The notes: generated from the letters alone by a model not told the origin. A DNA stretch of 64,000 nucleotides from Litoreibacter roseus (GCF_009811795.1 NZ_BLJE01000002.1:1240001-1304000), one strand, 5' to 3'. Numbered from the stretch's first letter, positions 35,997-46,099 are shown. Numbers and translations: made by a program.

Positions 35997-36809
35997 TTAT
36001 TTTCGGGGCATGTTTCTGCGGCGGGACTGCGCGGGCTTCTTTTTGAGCCGCGGTTTTTCGTCTGGCCCCTGAAGCCCCAGTTGATCGCGGATGACGCGGG
36101 ACTTTATCTCGTCGACGTCGCCGGGCTTCAGATCATCCAGCCGAAACGGACCGTAGCTGACGCGGATCAGGCGGTTCACTTTCAAGCCGATCTCATCCAT
36201 CGCCCGACGGATTTCCCGGTTCTTGCCCTCGCGCAACCCTACGGTCAGCCACGCATTCGCGCCCTGTTGGCGGTCAAGCGAGATCTCCATCGGCTGGAAT
36301 CGCTCGCCGTCTGCCACGATCCCGCGTTTCAGTGGCGCTATGGTGGTCTCGGACGGTGTTCCGTTCACCCGCACGCGATACCGCCGCAGCCAGCCAGTAG
36401 AGGGCAGTTCGAGCTTTCGCTTTATCCCGCCGTCGTTCGTCAGAAGCAGCAGACCTTCAGAGTTGATGTCGAGCCGCCCGACGCTCATCACGCGGGGCAT
36501 TGTCTCAGGCAGGGCGGCGAAGACTGTATCGCGCCCCTTGTCGTCCTTCTCGGACGTGACCAACCCGATTGGCTTATAGTAGCGCCACAGTCTTGGACGC
36601 TCTGCCGGGCCAACGGGTTTGCCATCGACGGTGATCTCATCGGTCTCGGTGACGTTCAGTGCGGGGCTGGTGATTTGCGATCCGTTGACTGACACACGGC
36701 CCGCTACGATCATATCCTCCGCCCCGCGGCGCGAAGCGATGCCCGCACGGGCGAGGACCTTGGCGATCCGGTCGCCGGGCGGGGTGGGCTTTGAGGTTTG
36801 ATCTGACAT
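35997..36809 (-). CDS. rluB: 23S rRNA pseudouridine synthase (RluB-type)
   Basis: The 270-residue enzyme has an N-terminal S4 RNA-binding domain (AGIASRRGAEDMIVAGRVSV), the catalytic aspartate in VGRLDINSEGLLLLTNDG, and a basic lysine/arginine tail. Length and motifs fit the RsuA/RluB family, with RluB most likely since RluE/F differ in the motif context. It starts 76 bases from the divergent tadA gene. Confidence 0.88.
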   Translation of the reverse strand: MSDQTSKPTPPGDRIAKVLARAGIASRRGAEDMIVAGRVSVNGSQITSPALNVTETDEITVDGKPVGPAERPRLWRYYKPIGLVTSEKDDKGRDTVFAALPETMPRVMSVGRLDINSEGLLLLTNDGGIKRKLELPSTGWLRRYRVRVNGTPSETTIAPLKRGIVADGERFQPMEISLDRQQGANAWLTVGLREGKNREIRRAMDEIGLKVNRLIRVSYGPFRLDDLKPGDVDEIKSRVIRDQLGLQGPDEKPRLKKKPAQSRRRNMPRK

Positions 36810-36884
36810 GAGAGTGGCCTACTGCTTTGTCACAGGCGTGAAAAGGGCTTGATCCATCGGGCGCGCCGCAACGAGGGGGCTTTC

Positions 36885-37343
36885 ATGGTGTTTACAAGTC
36901 ATATGGATGCGGCTTTGGACGAGGCGCGGGCGGCGGGTGACCGCGGCGAAGTGCCTGTTGGCGCGGTGATTGTGGCGCCAGATGGGCAGGTCTTGGCGCG
37001 CGCTGGAAACCGGACCCGAGAGTTGCACGACCCATCCGCCCACGCAGAGCTTTTGGCCATCCGCGCGGCTTGCCGTGCCTTGGCGGATGAGCGTCTGAAT
37101 GGTTGCGACCTCTATGTGACATTGGAGCCCTGTGCGATGTGCGCAGGTGCCATTGCCGCCGCCCGCATTGCCCGCGTGTACTATGCCGCGTCTGATCCGA
37201 AATCCGGCGGCGTGGCCCATGGCGCACGGGTGTTTTCCCATCCCCAGTCCCACCATGTACCAGAGGTTTATGATGGGTTGAGTGCGGCGGAGGCCGAACA
37301 TCTTCTGCGGGATTTCTTCGCGTTGCGCCGTCAGGGGGGCTGA
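36885..37343 (+). CDS. tadA: tRNA-specific adenosine deaminase
   Basis: The 152-residue enzyme converts A34 of tRNA-Arg(ACG) to inosine. Zinc ligands and the catalytic glutamate are visible in HAELLAI and EPCAMCAGAIAAAR. The ATG at 36885 follows a GAGGGGG site, which decides against the earlier in-frame TTG. It ends two bases before the ceramidase-like gene, suggesting a shared transcript. Confidence 0.93.
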   Translation: MVFTSHMDAALDEARAAGDRGEVPVGAVIVAPDGQVLARAGNRTRELHDPSAHAELLAIRAACRALADERLNGCDLYVTLEPCAMCAGAIAAARIARVYYAASDPKSGGVAHGARVFSHPQSHHVPEVYDGLSAAEAEHLLRDFFALRRQGG

Positions 37344-37344
37344 T

Positions 37345-37992
37345 ATGAACTGGGCGCGCCAGATTGACGGCTATTGCGAACGGATGGACCTGACCTTCTG
37401 GGCGGAGCCGGTGAACGCCGTGACCAATCTGACCTTCCTGATTGCGGCAGTCATCATGTGGCGGCGGACCGCCGGACTGCCTGCCGCCCGCGTGCTGTGC
37501 GTCATTCTTTTCGCGATCGGCGTTGGCAGCTTTTTGTTCCACACCTTTGCAACCATCTGGGCGTCCACTGCGGATGTGGTTCCGATCGGTCTTTTTGTGC
37601 TGACCTATATCTATCTCGCCAACCGCAGCTATTTTGGTCTTCGCCCCCTCTGGGCTGTCGGGGCGACTGTTCTGTTCTTTCCGTTTGCCGCGTTGATCGT
37701 GCCGGTCTTTCAGGCAATTGGTCTTGGCAGCTCGTCCGGCTACGCCCCTGTGGCGCTGCTGATTTTCATCTATGCGCTCGCACTGCGCTCTAAGCTGCCG
37801 CAAGTGTCGAATGGGCTTCTGCTTGGGGCCGCAATCCTGTGTGTGTCGCTGACCGCGCGAACCATAGATGAACCGCTCTGCGTCGCCGTGCCCTTGGGGA
37901 CACATTTCCTGTGGCATTGTTTGAACGGGATTATGCTGAGCTGGATGATCGAGGTTTATCGACGGCACGTGCTGCGCACCGCGCAGGCCTGA
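37345..37992 (+). CDS. Ceramidase-domain (CREST superfamily) membrane protein
   Basis: The 215-residue protein has about seven membrane helices and the metal-site pattern of alkaline ceramidase-like proteins. These are a histidine in SFLFHTFATIWASTADVVPI with a nearby aspartate, and two further histidines in THFLWHCLNGIMLSW. Such proteins hydrolyse amide-linked lipids in some organisms. Bacterial members are mostly uncharacterised, and many alphaproteobacteria make sphingolipids or amino lipids. The start follows two bases after the tadA stop. Confidence 0.8.
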   Translation: MNWARQIDGYCERMDLTFWAEPVNAVTNLTFLIAAVIMWRRTAGLPAARVLCVILFAIGVGSFLFHTFATIWASTADVVPIGLFVLTYIYLANRSYFGLRPLWAVGATVLFFPFAALIVPVFQAIGLGSSSGYAPVALLIFIYALALRSKLPQVSNGLLLGAAILCVSLTARTIDEPLCVAVPLGTHFLWHCLNGIMLSWMIEVYRRHVLRTAQA

Positions 37993-38082
37993 GCGACAAG
38001 ATGCGTCGCCACCCATCTGTTGCGCTTGAAGCTGGCGAAGGGCAGCGGTATTGGAGCGATCAGTGCAAAACGGAGACTGCCG

Positions 38083-38370
38083 ATGTCCATCGATACCGAG
38101 ACCGCCCGGCGCGTGGCAAAGCTGGCCCGCATCGCGGTGGATGACGCCGATCTGCCTGTTCTGGCAAGCGAATTGAACGGTATTCTGAATTTCATGGAGC
38201 AGTTGAACGAGGTCGATGTGGAGGGCGTAGAGCCCATGACCTCTGTCACGCCGATGCGGTTGAAACGGCGCGAAGATGTCGTGACCGATGGCAGCCAGCA
38301 AGAGGCGGTTCTGGCCAACGCGCCGGATGCGCGGGAAGGGTTTTTTGCAGTGCCGAAGGTGGTCGAATGA
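38083..38370 (+). CDS. gatC: Asp/Glu-tRNA amidotransferase subunit C
   Basis: The 95-residue subunit stabilises the GatA-GatB amidotransferase. It shows [20 protein letters not shown] and [19 protein letters not shown], the standard GatC signature. The ATG at 38083 follows GGAG. The stop overlaps the gatA start by four bases (ATGA). Confidence 0.95.
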   Translation: MSIDTETARRVAKLARIAVDDADLPVLASELNGILNFMEQLNEVDVEGVEPMTSVTPMRLKRREDVVTDGSQQEAVLANAPDAREGFFAVPKVVE

Positions 38371-39854
38371 GCGATCTGTCCAAATTGACGATCTCAGCGG
38401 CCCGCGATGGCATGCGGCGCGGTGATTTTACCAGCACCGAGATCACGCAATCCTGCCTGACCGAGATCGAAAACGCACGCTTTCTCAACGCGTTTGTCCA
38501 TAACACGCCCGAGATTGCGCTGGATCAGGCGAATACCGCCGACACGCGAATTGCAGAAGGTGATGCGCCCGACATGTGTGGCATCCCTCTGGGGATCAAA
38601 GACCTGTTTTGCACCAAGGGTGTTCCGTCACAGGCAGCCTCCGCCATTCTGAACGGGTTCAAGCCCGAATATGAAAGCACCATCACCAGCCAGCTTTGGA
38701 CTGCCGGCGCGGTCATGCTGGGCAAGCTGAACATGGACGAGTTCGCCATGGGCTCCTCCAATGAGACGTCCACTTACGGGGACGTTGTGAACCCGTGGCG
38801 GCGCGACGGGTCTAACACGCAATTGACACCGGGCGGGTCTTCCGGCGGGTCCGCCTCTGCAGTGGCGGCTGACCTTTGCCTTGGGGCGACCGGTACGGAT
38901 ACGGGCGGCTCGATCCGTCAGCCTGCCGCTTTCGTGGGCATCACCGGGATGAAGCCCACCTACGGGCGGTGTTCCCGCTGGGGGATTGTTGCCTTTGCGA
39001 GCTCGCTCGATCAGGCCGGGCCAATGACCAAGTCCGTCCGCGACGCTGCGATCCTGCTGGGGGCGATGGCTGGGCACGACCCGAAGGATTCCACATCTGC
39101 CGAACTGGCCGTTCCGGATTTCGAAGCGGCACTCACGGGTGATATCAAAGGCAAGAAGATCGGCCTGCCAAAAGAATACCGCATGGACGGTATGCCCGGC
39201 GAGATCGAAAAGCTCTGGGCGGATGGCGCTGAGATGATGCGTGATGCGGGCGCGGAGCTTGTCGATATCTCGCTGCCCCATACGAAATACGCCCTGCCTG
39301 CTTATTACGTGGTGGCCCCGGCTGAAGCGTCCTCGAACCTTGCGCGCTATGACGGCGTGCGGTTTGGCCATCGCGCGGCGTTGAGCCAAGGGGACGGCAT
39401 CACCGAGATGTACGAGAAAACCCGTGCCGAAGGGTTTGGCGACGAGGTCAAGCGGCGGGTCATGATCGGAACCTATGTACTGTCCGCGGGCTTTTACGAC
39501 GCCTACTACAACCGCGCGCGCAAGGTCCGGACCCTGATCAAGAAGGACTTCGAAGATGTGTTCGCACAAGGGATCGATGCGATCCTGACACCTGCCACAC
39601 CCTCTGCCGCCTTCGGACTGGGGGAAATGACCGATGCCGATCCGGTTCAGATGTACCTCAACGATGTGTTCACCGTAACGGTGAACCTCGCGGGTCTGCC
39701 CGGTATCGCTGTGCCTGCTGGTGTCGACAATCAGGGATTGCCCCTTGCTCTGCAGCTGATCGGGCGCCCGTGGGAAGAGGCGGATTTGCTCAATCACGCA
39801 TATGCGTTGGAACAGGCGGCCGGTTTTGTGGCGAAACCCGAAAAGTGGTGGTAG
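38367..39854 (+). CDS. gatA: Asp/Glu-tRNA amidotransferase subunit A
   Basis: The 495-residue amidase-signature enzyme releases ammonia from glutamine for amidation of Glu-tRNA(Gln) and Asp-tRNA(Asn). The catalytic lysine lies in [14 protein letters not shown], and the Ser-cisSer-Lys triad residues in [14 protein letters not shown] and [14 protein letters not shown]. Length is normal. gatB is not in this window, which is common in Rhodobacteraceae. Confidence 0.96.
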   Translation: MSDLSKLTISAARDGMRRGDFTSTEITQSCLTEIENARFLNAFVHNTPEIALDQANTADTRIAEGDAPDMCGIPLGIKDLFCTKGVPSQAASAILNGFKPEYESTITSQLWTAGAVMLGKLNMDEFAMGSSNETSTYGDVVNPWRRDGSNTQLTPGGSSGGSASAVAADLCLGATGTDTGGSIRQPAAFVGITGMKPTYGRCSRWGIVAFASSLDQAGPMTKSVRDAAILLGAMAGHDPKDSTSAELAVPDFEAALTGDIKGKKIGLPKEYRMDGMPGEIEKLWADGAEMMRDAGAELVDISLPHTKYALPAYYVVAPAEASSNLARYDGVRFGHRAALSQGDGITEMYEKTRAEGFGDEVKRRVMIGTYVLSAGFYDAYYNRARKVRTLIKKDFEDVFAQGIDAILTPATPSAAFGLGEMTDADPVQMYLNDVFTVTVNLAGLPGIAVPAGVDNQGLPLALQLIGRPWEEADLLNHAYALEQAAGFVAKPEKWW

Positions 39855-39890
39855 CCTAGCAGAGTCTTGAGAGCAGTAAGGTCAAAAAAT

Positions 39891-40583
39891 ATGCGCGGTT
39901 TCCTGATTACCCTGTCGCTTTGCGGCCTCGTTGCCTGCAGCCCCCCGGTGCCCAACAGCGCGTCCGGCGTGGGCTTCGACAACTATGACAGCTACCGCAC
40001 GGCTCAACAGGCGCGCGATGCGGAGCTGTCCCGTCCGGGCCGGACCACGGTGCGCCCGCCGGTTGTCAGCGTTCAAACGAATGCGCCCGTCACGACAGTC
40101 GAGCAACGGACTGCGGCGGACGCGGTCGCGGCCGTGCGCGGCACCCAGCCTGCGCAGACACGCCGCACCGCCTCGGTTGATATCAACAATCCCGGTATCT
40201 CCGACGAGCAGGATTTTGACGCGGTTTCCGAACGTCAGACGATCGAGTCCGATGCGCAGCGCCGCGCCGCGCAAAGTGCGAATTACAAGGTTATTCAGCC
40301 AGAGGCCGTGCCGAACCGTCCAAGCGGCAAGACCCTGACCCCCATCGAGTTTGCCCTGTCCACCAGCCATTCGGTGGGTCAGCGCAAGTATTCCCGTAAC
40401 CCTCTGGCCAGCCGCGCTAAATTCGAGCGGCAGTGCGCGGCTTATCGGTCTGCCGATGCAGCGCAGGATGATTTCCTGAAGCGCGGCGGTCCGCAGCGTG
40501 ACCGCAAGGGGATTGATCCCGACGGGGATGGCTACGCTTGCGGTTGGAACCCTTCGGTCTACCGCCAAGCGGTGCGCAACTGA
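39891..40583 (+). CDS. Lipoprotein with C-terminal excalibur calcium-binding motif
   Basis: The 230-residue product has a lipoprotein signal (lipobox LVAC after MRGFLITLSLCG), a low-complexity middle region and a C-terminal DPDGDGYACGWNP excalibur-type motif that can bind calcium. The start at 39891 follows AAGG. It overlaps the downstream amidase frame. A cell-envelope role is inferred and no enzyme motif is visible. Confidence 0.8.
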   Translation: MRGFLITLSLCGLVACSPPVPNSASGVGFDNYDSYRTAQQARDAELSRPGRTTVRPPVVSVQTNAPVTTVEQRTAADAVAAVRGTQPAQTRRTASVDINNPGISDEQDFDAVSERQTIESDAQRRAAQSANYKVIQPEAVPNRPSGKTLTPIEFALSTSHSVGQRKYSRNPLASRAKFERQCAAYRSADAAQDDFLKRGGPQRDRKGIDPDGDGYACGWNPSVYRQAVRN

Positions 40584-41278
40584 CACCGGCTTGGCATCCC
40601 TCCCCAAATCATGGGGAGCGGAAAGGTTGTAGCCGCCCGGACCTCGTGGTTTTGCACTACACAGCGATGGAGTGTGGTCATGCGGCCATACGCACGCTTT
40701 GCAATCCGGAAACCCAAGTGTCGGCGCATTATTTGATCCATGCTGATGGCGCGGTGTGCCAACTGGTCGAGGAACAGCGCCGGGCCTGGCACGCGGGCGC
40801 GGGGTCGTGGGGCGGGGTGGCGGATGTGAACTCCCGCTCAATCGGCATTGAGCTGGACAACACTGGATTTACGCCTTTTGCGGCTGCGCAGATGGATGCG
40901 TTGGAAGAGCTTTTGTCGGATATACTGGGCCGCTGGGATATCCCGGCACAGAACGTGATTGCCCACTCTGACCTTGCGCCGGGCCGCAAAATCGACCCTG
41001 GCCCCCGGTTCGACTGGCAAAGATTGGCGCATGGTGGTTTGTCAATCTGGCCGTCCCCCAATTGCGCCGAGATCGCCCCAGATCCCGCACGGTTTCTGAG
41101 CGATCTGTCCACATTCGGGTACCAGACAGACCTTGAGACTGAAATAATACTGGATGCGTTTCGACTGCGCTTTCGACCTGCGGCCCGGGTGCGCGCCCTT
41201 GAAATTGCCGATATGAAACTCGCAGCTGCTCTTGCGTCGACATTTCCACATCGGACCAGCTACACCGCTTTGGTTTAA
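40538..41278 (+). CDS. N-acetylmuramoyl-L-alanine amidase (AmpD-like)
   Basis: The amidase_2 protein has zinc ligands in VVLHYTAM, a central SAHYLIHADG, and HSDLAPGRKIDPGPRFDW near the C-terminal part, as in AmpD/AmiD enzymes that cleave muropeptides. The start is uncertain. The listed TTG at 40538 lies within the previous gene, while family proteins usually begin at the residue after L in QLTPAWHPSPN. That would be a CTG at 40580 overlapping the upstream stop (CTGA). No ATG or GTG fits the family's normal N-terminus. Confidence 0.85.
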   Translation: MRLEPFGLPPSGAQLTPAWHPSPNHGERKGCSRPDLVVLHYTAMECGHAAIRTLCNPETQVSAHYLIHADGAVCQLVEEQRRAWHAGAGSWGGVADVNSRSIGIELDNTGFTPFAAAQMDALEELLSDILGRWDIPAQNVIAHSDLAPGRKIDPGPRFDWQRLAHGGLSIWPSPNCAEIAPDPARFLSDLSTFGYQTDLETEIILDAFRLRFRPAARVRALEIADMKLAAALASTFPHRTSYTALV

Positions 41279-41367
41279 AGTTTAAGGATTTCCTCCTCGG
41301 CCGTTAGCTTCTTGGTCATTTCCTCCATTCTATCAATTGGGTCATCAGATATTGTGCGAGGGACCAA

Positions 41368-41889
41368 ATGAACGAGGTAGTGACTATTGACGCGCGGCAC
41401 GCGGAACGACTTCGTGCCGACGGGGAAGAACTGAAAAAGACAACCGGTGGCGTCGATGACCTTACGGTTGCGCTTGTCGCCAACAGTCCGGATTGCGTCA
41501 AACTTCTGGATCTGTCTGGAAAGCTCTTGTTCATGAGCGCGGCAGGCAAATGCGCCCTTGAGTTGACCGACTTTGACTTCGAAAGCATCAGGGGGTCCGA
41601 ATGGGCCGCCCTATGGCCGGAAGGGGTGCAGGACACGATCCGGATGGGATTGTCCCGTGCAAAACGCGGTTCCCGTTGGACGTTGACAGCAGCATGTCCG
41701 ACAGCAACAGGTAAATTCCGGGTTTGGGATATCACGATCTCCCCGCTCTATGGTGGCGATACGATGAGCATGGAGGACCGCAGCAGCTTCAACCGCCTTC
41801 TGGCCATTTCGCGTGATGTGACGACAGCTTGGAAAGCGGGCGAACGCGCCCATGCGGTTATTCCGTCATCTTGCGACGAGCCGGATTGA
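41368..41889 (+). CDS. Solitary PAS-domain protein
   Basis: The 173-residue protein has a single PAS fold at about residues 30-150 (VALVANSPDCVKLLDLSGKL and WDITISPLYGG) and no kinase, cyclase or helix-turn-helix domain. Single PAS proteins can be sensors that act through a partner. It is placed next to rnpB with no gene between. Ligand and partner are unknown. Confidence 0.75.
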   Translation: MNEVVTIDARHAERLRADGEELKKTTGGVDDLTVALVANSPDCVKLLDLSGKLLFMSAAGKCALELTDFDFESIRGSEWAALWPEGVQDTIRMGLSRAKRGSRWTLTAACPTATGKFRVWDITISPLYGGDTMSMEDRSSFNRLLAISRDVTTAWKAGERAHAVIPSSCDEPD

Positions 41890-41942
41890 TCGAGCGCCAA
41901 AGTCATTGCGATTGACCTGACATCCCTGCGGGCCTAGATCAG

Positions 41943-42340
41943 GCGCGCGCGGAAGACTGGATGATCGCGGTTCTGCAAGGGATCGAGGAAAGTCCGGACT
42001 CCACAAAACGACGGTGCCGGGTAACGCCCGGCCGGAGCAATCCGAGGGAAAGCGCCACAGAAAACAGACCGCCCGGGCCGTATGCTCCGGGTCAGGGTGA
42101 AACGGTGAGGTAAGAGCTCACCGCGTGGCTGGTAACAGTTGCGGCACGGCAAGCCCCACCGGGAGCAATGCCAAATAGGGATCTCGTGGGGCGCCAAGCC
42201 CCGGGGCAGGGTTTTGGCCCCAGACGATCCGGGTTGGCAGCTAGAGGCGCGCGGGCAATCGTGTGTCGAGATGAATGATCATCCAGGATCGGGCCCCGGT
42301 TCGATCCGGACAGAATCCGGCTTACAGGTCTTCCGCGCAT
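41943..42340 (+). ncRNA. rnpB: RNase P RNA (class A)
   Basis: This is the catalytic RNA of ribonuclease P, which matures tRNA 5' ends. The hallmark GAGGAAAGTCCGGACTCCAC starts at 41985. The 5' end (GCGCGCGGAAGAC, 41945-41957) pairs with GTCTTCCGCGC (42328-42338) to form P1. Other conserved parts are AGAGGAAAG-type P4, CACAGAA at about 42055-42061, and ACAGAATCCGGCTTACAGG near the 3' end. The size, about 398 bases, fits alphaproteobacteria. Ends are approximate. Confidence 0.95.
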
Positions 42341-42344
42341 CTCC

Positions 42345-42371
42345 GGGTGGTCCGATGGACCACCCTTCGTC
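42345..42371. terminator. Hairpin after rnpB, probably shared with ggt
   Basis: A perfect nine-base stem (GGGTGGTCC / GGACCACCC) with a three-base loop lies 5 bases after the mature rnpB end and 13 bases before the stop of the convergent ggt gene. The trailing sequence on the plus strand is T-poor, so it may serve as a processing or Rho-assisted stop. Confidence 0.6.
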
Positions 42372-42377
42372 CTGCGA

Positions 42378-44129
42378 TCACTCGCCGAGGGCGATGCCTT
42401 CGCGGCGGGGATCAGCGCCACCTTCCAGCCCATCCGGCGAAATTACGATCCCATGCAAGCCAGATGTCAGATCCCGTGCATTGATCTCAAACCCGAGGGC
42501 GGCCAATGGCTCTGACAAATCGGCCGCAGTGGTGCCATCTTCGATGTCATAGGTACCGAAGCGGTTGACCAGATGAGGCATGTCGATCGCCTGCTGAATG
42601 TTCATCCCCCAATCCAGATGGGCGATGATGGTCTTCGCAACATAGCCGATGATCCGGCTGCCCCCCGGCGATCCGATCACCATTACCGGCGCATCATCCC
42701 GCAAGACAATCGTCGGCGCCATGGAAGAGCGGGGCCGTTTCCCTGGTTCGATCCGGTTGGCAATCGGCACACCATCCGTGTGCGTCCGGAAGGAAAAATC
42801 CGTCAACTCGTTGTTCAGCAGAAAGCCCCCCGGGGCCATGACACGCGAACCAAACCCGTTTTCAATCGTCGTGGTCATGCTCAAGGCATTGCCTTCCCCA
42901 TCCACGATCGAGATGTGCGACGTCGATGGGAGTTCCAGCGAAATGTCATCCGCCAGAAGCAACGCGTGATCAAAGGGCGGATTGCCTGGCGCTACTTCGG
43001 GCAAAGCATCGTCACCCGCCAAAAGCTGGGCACGCTCTGCCAGATACGCTGGGTCAACGAGACCTTTCGTAGGCACAGGCACGAAATCGCTGTCGGCCAT
43101 GTAGCGTCCGCGGTCCGCAAATGCCAAGCGAGAGGCATCACCAATCAACCGCCAGCTTTCCGGGTTTTCCGCGCCAAGCGCGGCCAGATCGTAGGGGGTG
43201 AGCAGGCCGAGAATCTGACCGACGGTCAGGGCACCCGATGAGGGCGGACCCATTCCGCAGACGTCATGGTTCCGGTAGGTGGCACACACCGCAGGCCGTT
43301 CTTTGACCTGATAGGCGCTCAGGTCCTGCAAGGTCATCAGGCCGGGATTGCCCTCCGCACCTCGCACAGCGCTGACGATACCCTCCGCGATTTCACCGCT
43401 GTAGAACGCGGATGTGCCATGCTGCGCAATGAGCCGTAGAGTGTCGGCATAGGCCTGGTTCTGCAGCGTGCTGCCCTCTGCAATCGGTGTCCCACCCGGC
43501 AGGAAATAGGCAGCAGTTGCGGGGAAACGGCCCAGCCGCTCCGCTTCATTGGCAACAAGCGTTGCAAGGCGGGGTGACACGGCAAAGCCGTCCTCTGCTA
43601 GCGCGATGGCGTCCTCAAAGAGCCTCTGCCAATTGGATGTTCCCCATTTGCGATGGGCCTTTTCCATCAGCGCTGGGGTTCCCGGTGTTCCAACGGACAA
43701 ACCGCCGACCACTGCGTCGAAGAACTGCAGGGGTTCGCCGTTTTCGTCCTGAAATACCGTCGGTGTGACGGCCATGGGTGCCGTTTCCCGACCGTCCAGC
43801 GTGGTCAGCTCACCGGTCTCCGCGTCGTACCAGACCAAGAATGCACCGCCCCCAAGGCCCGAGCTCTGCGGTTCCACAAGTCCCAGAACGGCCTGTACGG
43901 CCACCATGGCGTCGGCGGCGGATCCGCCATTGCGCAAGACCTTTGCACCGGCCTGGACGGCCAAGGGGTTGGCTGCCGTAACCATCCAATTTTCGGACGT
44001 GACCGGATTACCGCCGTCCTTGGACGCCTGCGCGGATGCGGCTTCGGGCGCGATGGCATCGGCGGCCTCCTGGGCCAAGAGCGGCTGTGTCAGGGTGAAG
44101 GAAGCAAGAACAGCTAGTGTAAAGCGCAT
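42378..44129 (-). CDS. ggt: Gamma-glutamyltransferase
   Basis: The 583-residue periplasmic enzyme cleaves and transfers the gamma-glutamyl group of glutathione and related peptides. It has a signal peptide ([19 protein letters not shown]), the autocatalytic threonine in [15 protein letters not shown], and substrate-binding segments [11 protein letters not shown] and [14 protein letters not shown]. It is made as one chain that cleaves itself into two subunits. Length is typical. The stop lies 13 bases from the rnpB hairpin. Confidence 0.94.
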   Translation of the reverse strand: MRFTLAVLASFTLTQPLLAQEAADAIAPEAASAQASKDGGNPVTSENWMVTAANPLAVQAGAKVLRNGGSAADAMVAVQAVLGLVEPQSSGLGGGAFLVWYDAETGELTTLDGRETAPMAVTPTVFQDENGEPLQFFDAVVGGLSVGTPGTPALMEKAHRKWGTSNWQRLFEDAIALAEDGFAVSPRLATLVANEAERLGRFPATAAYFLPGGTPIAEGSTLQNQAYADTLRLIAQHGTSAFYSGEIAEGIVSAVRGAEGNPGLMTLQDLSAYQVKERPAVCATYRNHDVCGMGPPSSGALTVGQILGLLTPYDLAALGAENPESWRLIGDASRLAFADRGRYMADSDFVPVPTKGLVDPAYLAERAQLLAGDDALPEVAPGNPPFDHALLLADDISLELPSTSHISIVDGEGNALSMTTTIENGFGSRVMAPGGFLLNNELTDFSFRTHTDGVPIANRIEPGKRPRSSMAPTIVLRDDAPVMVIGSPGGSRIIGYVAKTIIAHLDWGMNIQQAIDMPHLVNRFGTYDIEDGTTAADLSEPLAALGFEINARDLTSGLHGIVISPDGLEGGADPRREGIALGE

Positions 44130-44327
44130 GGAACATCCTTTCTGATATTAATGATTAAAGCATGGCCCAATTTGCAGAACTCGCAAGTGCGGGTTTTCCA
44201 ACGGACCCCTATGACCGCATTTTCCCGTTGCAAACCTGCTTTCTGCATTGACTCGGGCACCCCCACGCTTAAAAGGCTGCTTTCAAGGAATTCTAGGGCG
44301 TATCTGCCCGCCGAGAGGAGATGTGAG

Positions 44328-44495
44328 ATGGCGAAGCCAACCACGATCAAAATCCGCCTGAACTCGTCCGCGGGCACGGGCCACTTTTATGTGACCAAGA
44401 AAAACGCCCGCACCATGACCGAGAAAATGGTGGTGCGCAAATACGATCCCGTTGCGCGCAAGCATGTCGAATACAAAGAAGGCAAGATCAAGTAA
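44328..44495 (+). CDS. rpmG: 50S ribosomal protein L33
   Basis: The 55-residue protein [20 protein letters not shown] continues into the usual [18 protein letters not shown] of L33. The ATG at 44328 follows GAGAGGAG. It lacks the CxxC pairs of zinc-binding L33 paralogues. A strong terminator follows at 44524. Confidence 0.97.
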   Translation: MAKPTTIKIRLNSSAGTGHFYVTKKNARTMTEKMVVRKYDPVARKHVEYKEGKIK

Positions 44496-44523
44496 GATCG
44501 CCTCTTTCAGATGACACGGAAAG

Positions 44524-44548
44524 CCGCGCCTTTGAGCGCGGTTTTTTT
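44524..44548 (+). terminator. Intrinsic terminator after rpmG
   Basis: Six-base GC stem CCGCGC / GCGCGG with a six-base loop is followed by seven Ts. It ends the rpmG transcript before the acetyltransferase gene. Confidence 0.9.
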
Positions 44549-44575
44549 GTTTTCGAATGACAGGTTGAGAGACGA

Positions 44576-45079
44576 ATGGACATTCGCCCGACCACAAAGG
44601 CCGATATTGCGGCGGTTGATGCGTTGCTCGCGCACAGCTATCCGGCGTTGTTGAAGGCTGATTATCTTGCGTCAGTTCTGGTTACTGCGTTGCCGATCAT
44701 CTCACGGGCCCGGCCCGAACTTGTCACATGCGGGACATACTACGGCGCTTTTGAAAATGGTATTTTGCGAGGGGCAGGGGGGTGGACCTTGGGCGCCCCG
44801 AGTGGTGGAAGGCGGCGCAATCGGGTGGGCCATATCCGGCACGTGGTCACCGATCCGGATCACATTCGTCGCGGCATCGGAACGCGGCTTATGGTCCACA
44901 CTTTGCAGGTCGCGCGAACCTACGGCGTGACCCGGATGATGTGTCAAGCAACACGAACGGCCGTACCGTTTTATCGCAGCGTCGGTTTCGAGGTGCTGCG
45001 CGATATCCTCGTGCCGCTTAGACCCGGGATCGACTTTCCGGCGGTCGAAATGACCTCCTTGCTGGCGGACGGCTCATAA
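44576..45079 (+). CDS. GNAT-family N-acetyltransferase
   Basis: The 167-residue product has the acetyl-CoA binding motif RRGIGTRLMVHTLQ at about residues 101-114 and the typical ending PFYRSVGFEVLRD of the GNAT fold. Substrate is unknown. It follows the rpmG terminator, so it is likely independently transcribed, and it ends at a bidirectional hairpin. Confidence 0.85.
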   Translation: MDIRPTTKADIAAVDALLAHSYPALLKADYLASVLVTALPIISRARPELVTCGTYYGAFENGILRGAGGWTLGAPSGGRRRNRVGHIRHVVTDPDHIRRGIGTRLMVHTLQVARTYGVTRMMCQATRTAVPFYRSVGFEVLRDILVPLRPGIDFPAVEMTSLLADGS

Positions 45080-45082
45080 AAA

Positions 45083-45115
45083 AAGGGCTGGCGAATTGGC
45101 ACCAGCCCTTCCGTG
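45083..45115. terminator. Bidirectional hairpin terminator
   Basis: Arms AAGGGCTGG (45083-45091) and CCAGCCCTT (45102-45110) enclose a ten-base loop, with A-rich sequence before and T-containing sequence after. It separates the convergent acetyltransferase and BI-1 genes. Confidence 0.8.
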
Positions 45116-45135
45116 CTTTTGTCCAGAGGTTCGCG

Positions 45136-45906
45136 TTATTCGCGATTGCCAAACAGCTGCAGCAGGAACATGAACATGTTGATAAAGTCGAGATACAGGC
45201 TCAATGCGCCCATGATCGCTGCTTTACCAAGCCACTCCTGATCGCCATGCGCGGCATGGGCCAGATAGGTGTTCTTGATGTTCTGCGTGTCGTAAGCTGT
45301 CAGGCCGGCAAAGATCAGCACACCGATAATCGACACCGCGAACATGATCGCGGGGGAGCCGATAAAGATGTTGATCAAGGACGCCACGATCAGACCGAGC
45401 ACACCCATGATCAGGAAACTACCCCATCCTGAGATGTCTTTTTTCGTCGTATAGCCCCAGAGGCTGAGGCCTGCGAATGCAATCGCAGTGACGAGGAAGA
45501 CTTGGATGATCGAGAAGCCCGTGTAGACTGCGAAGATCCAGCTGAGGGACAGACCCATGGTTGCCGCAAATGTGTAGAATACCAGCTGTGCGGTTGCCGC
45601 AGACATCCGGTTTACCATCGCGCTGAAGCCGAACACAAAGGCCAGCGGTGCGAGCATGATCACCCACCGCAGTGGCGACGTCCAAAGCGTTGCGCCAAGG
45701 TCGGTCAGATAGGTGTTTGAACCGATCTGGTATTGGGTCGGCACGTCAGAGATCGCCAAACCCGCAATCGCCCAAGCAGCAAGTGCCGTGATCAACATGC
45801 CTACGGACATCGTGCCGTAGACTTTGTTCATATGCGCCCGCAACCCTTCGTCGATTGCGGCCGTTCTTACACCGCTCGCCGGGCGAACATTGGTGTATCC
45901 GTCCAT
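45136..45906 (-). CDS. Bax inhibitor-1 / YccA-family membrane protein
   Basis: The 256-residue protein has seven or so membrane helices and the BI-1 sequences LTAYDTQNIKNTYLAHAAHG and ALSLYLDFINMFMFLLQLFG. Bacterial members include YbhL and YccA, which modulate FtsH proteolysis or calcium and proton leak. The start at 45906 is supported by a ribosome-binding site AAAGGGAGA. No partner gene is adjacent. Confidence 0.93.
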   Translation of the reverse strand: MDGYTNVRPASGVRTAAIDEGLRAHMNKVYGTMSVGMLITALAAWAIAGLAISDVPTQYQIGSNTYLTDLGATLWTSPLRWVIMLAPLAFVFGFSAMVNRMSAATAQLVFYTFAATMGLSLSWIFAVYTGFSIIQVFLVTAIAFAGLSLWGYTTKKDISGWGSFLIMGVLGLIVASLINIFIGSPAIMFAVSIIGVLIFAGLTAYDTQNIKNTYLAHAAHGDQEWLGKAAIMGALSLYLDFINMFMFLLQLFGNRE

Positions 45907-46099
45907 TTAAAGTCTCCCTTTCACAATCCAAAACGTGAGGCCCGGGTTGCCCCGGAGAGTTCTGCTTCGAATGTGGGGGAGTCTTGCCTTTATTTCAAGG
46001 ATAACAGGCTTGAATTGGTAAACAAACCAAACCTGTTTCCCAGAATGGTCAGATAGTCGCAGTTTTGAGCAACTGTAGCGGGATTTGTGGCCATTGGCG

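Noticed and set aside
36892-38301. 469-codon minus-strand frame opposite tadA, ceramidase-like and gatC
   Set aside because: Antisense to three well-supported genes and rich in repeated H, R, Q residues, typical of a shadow.
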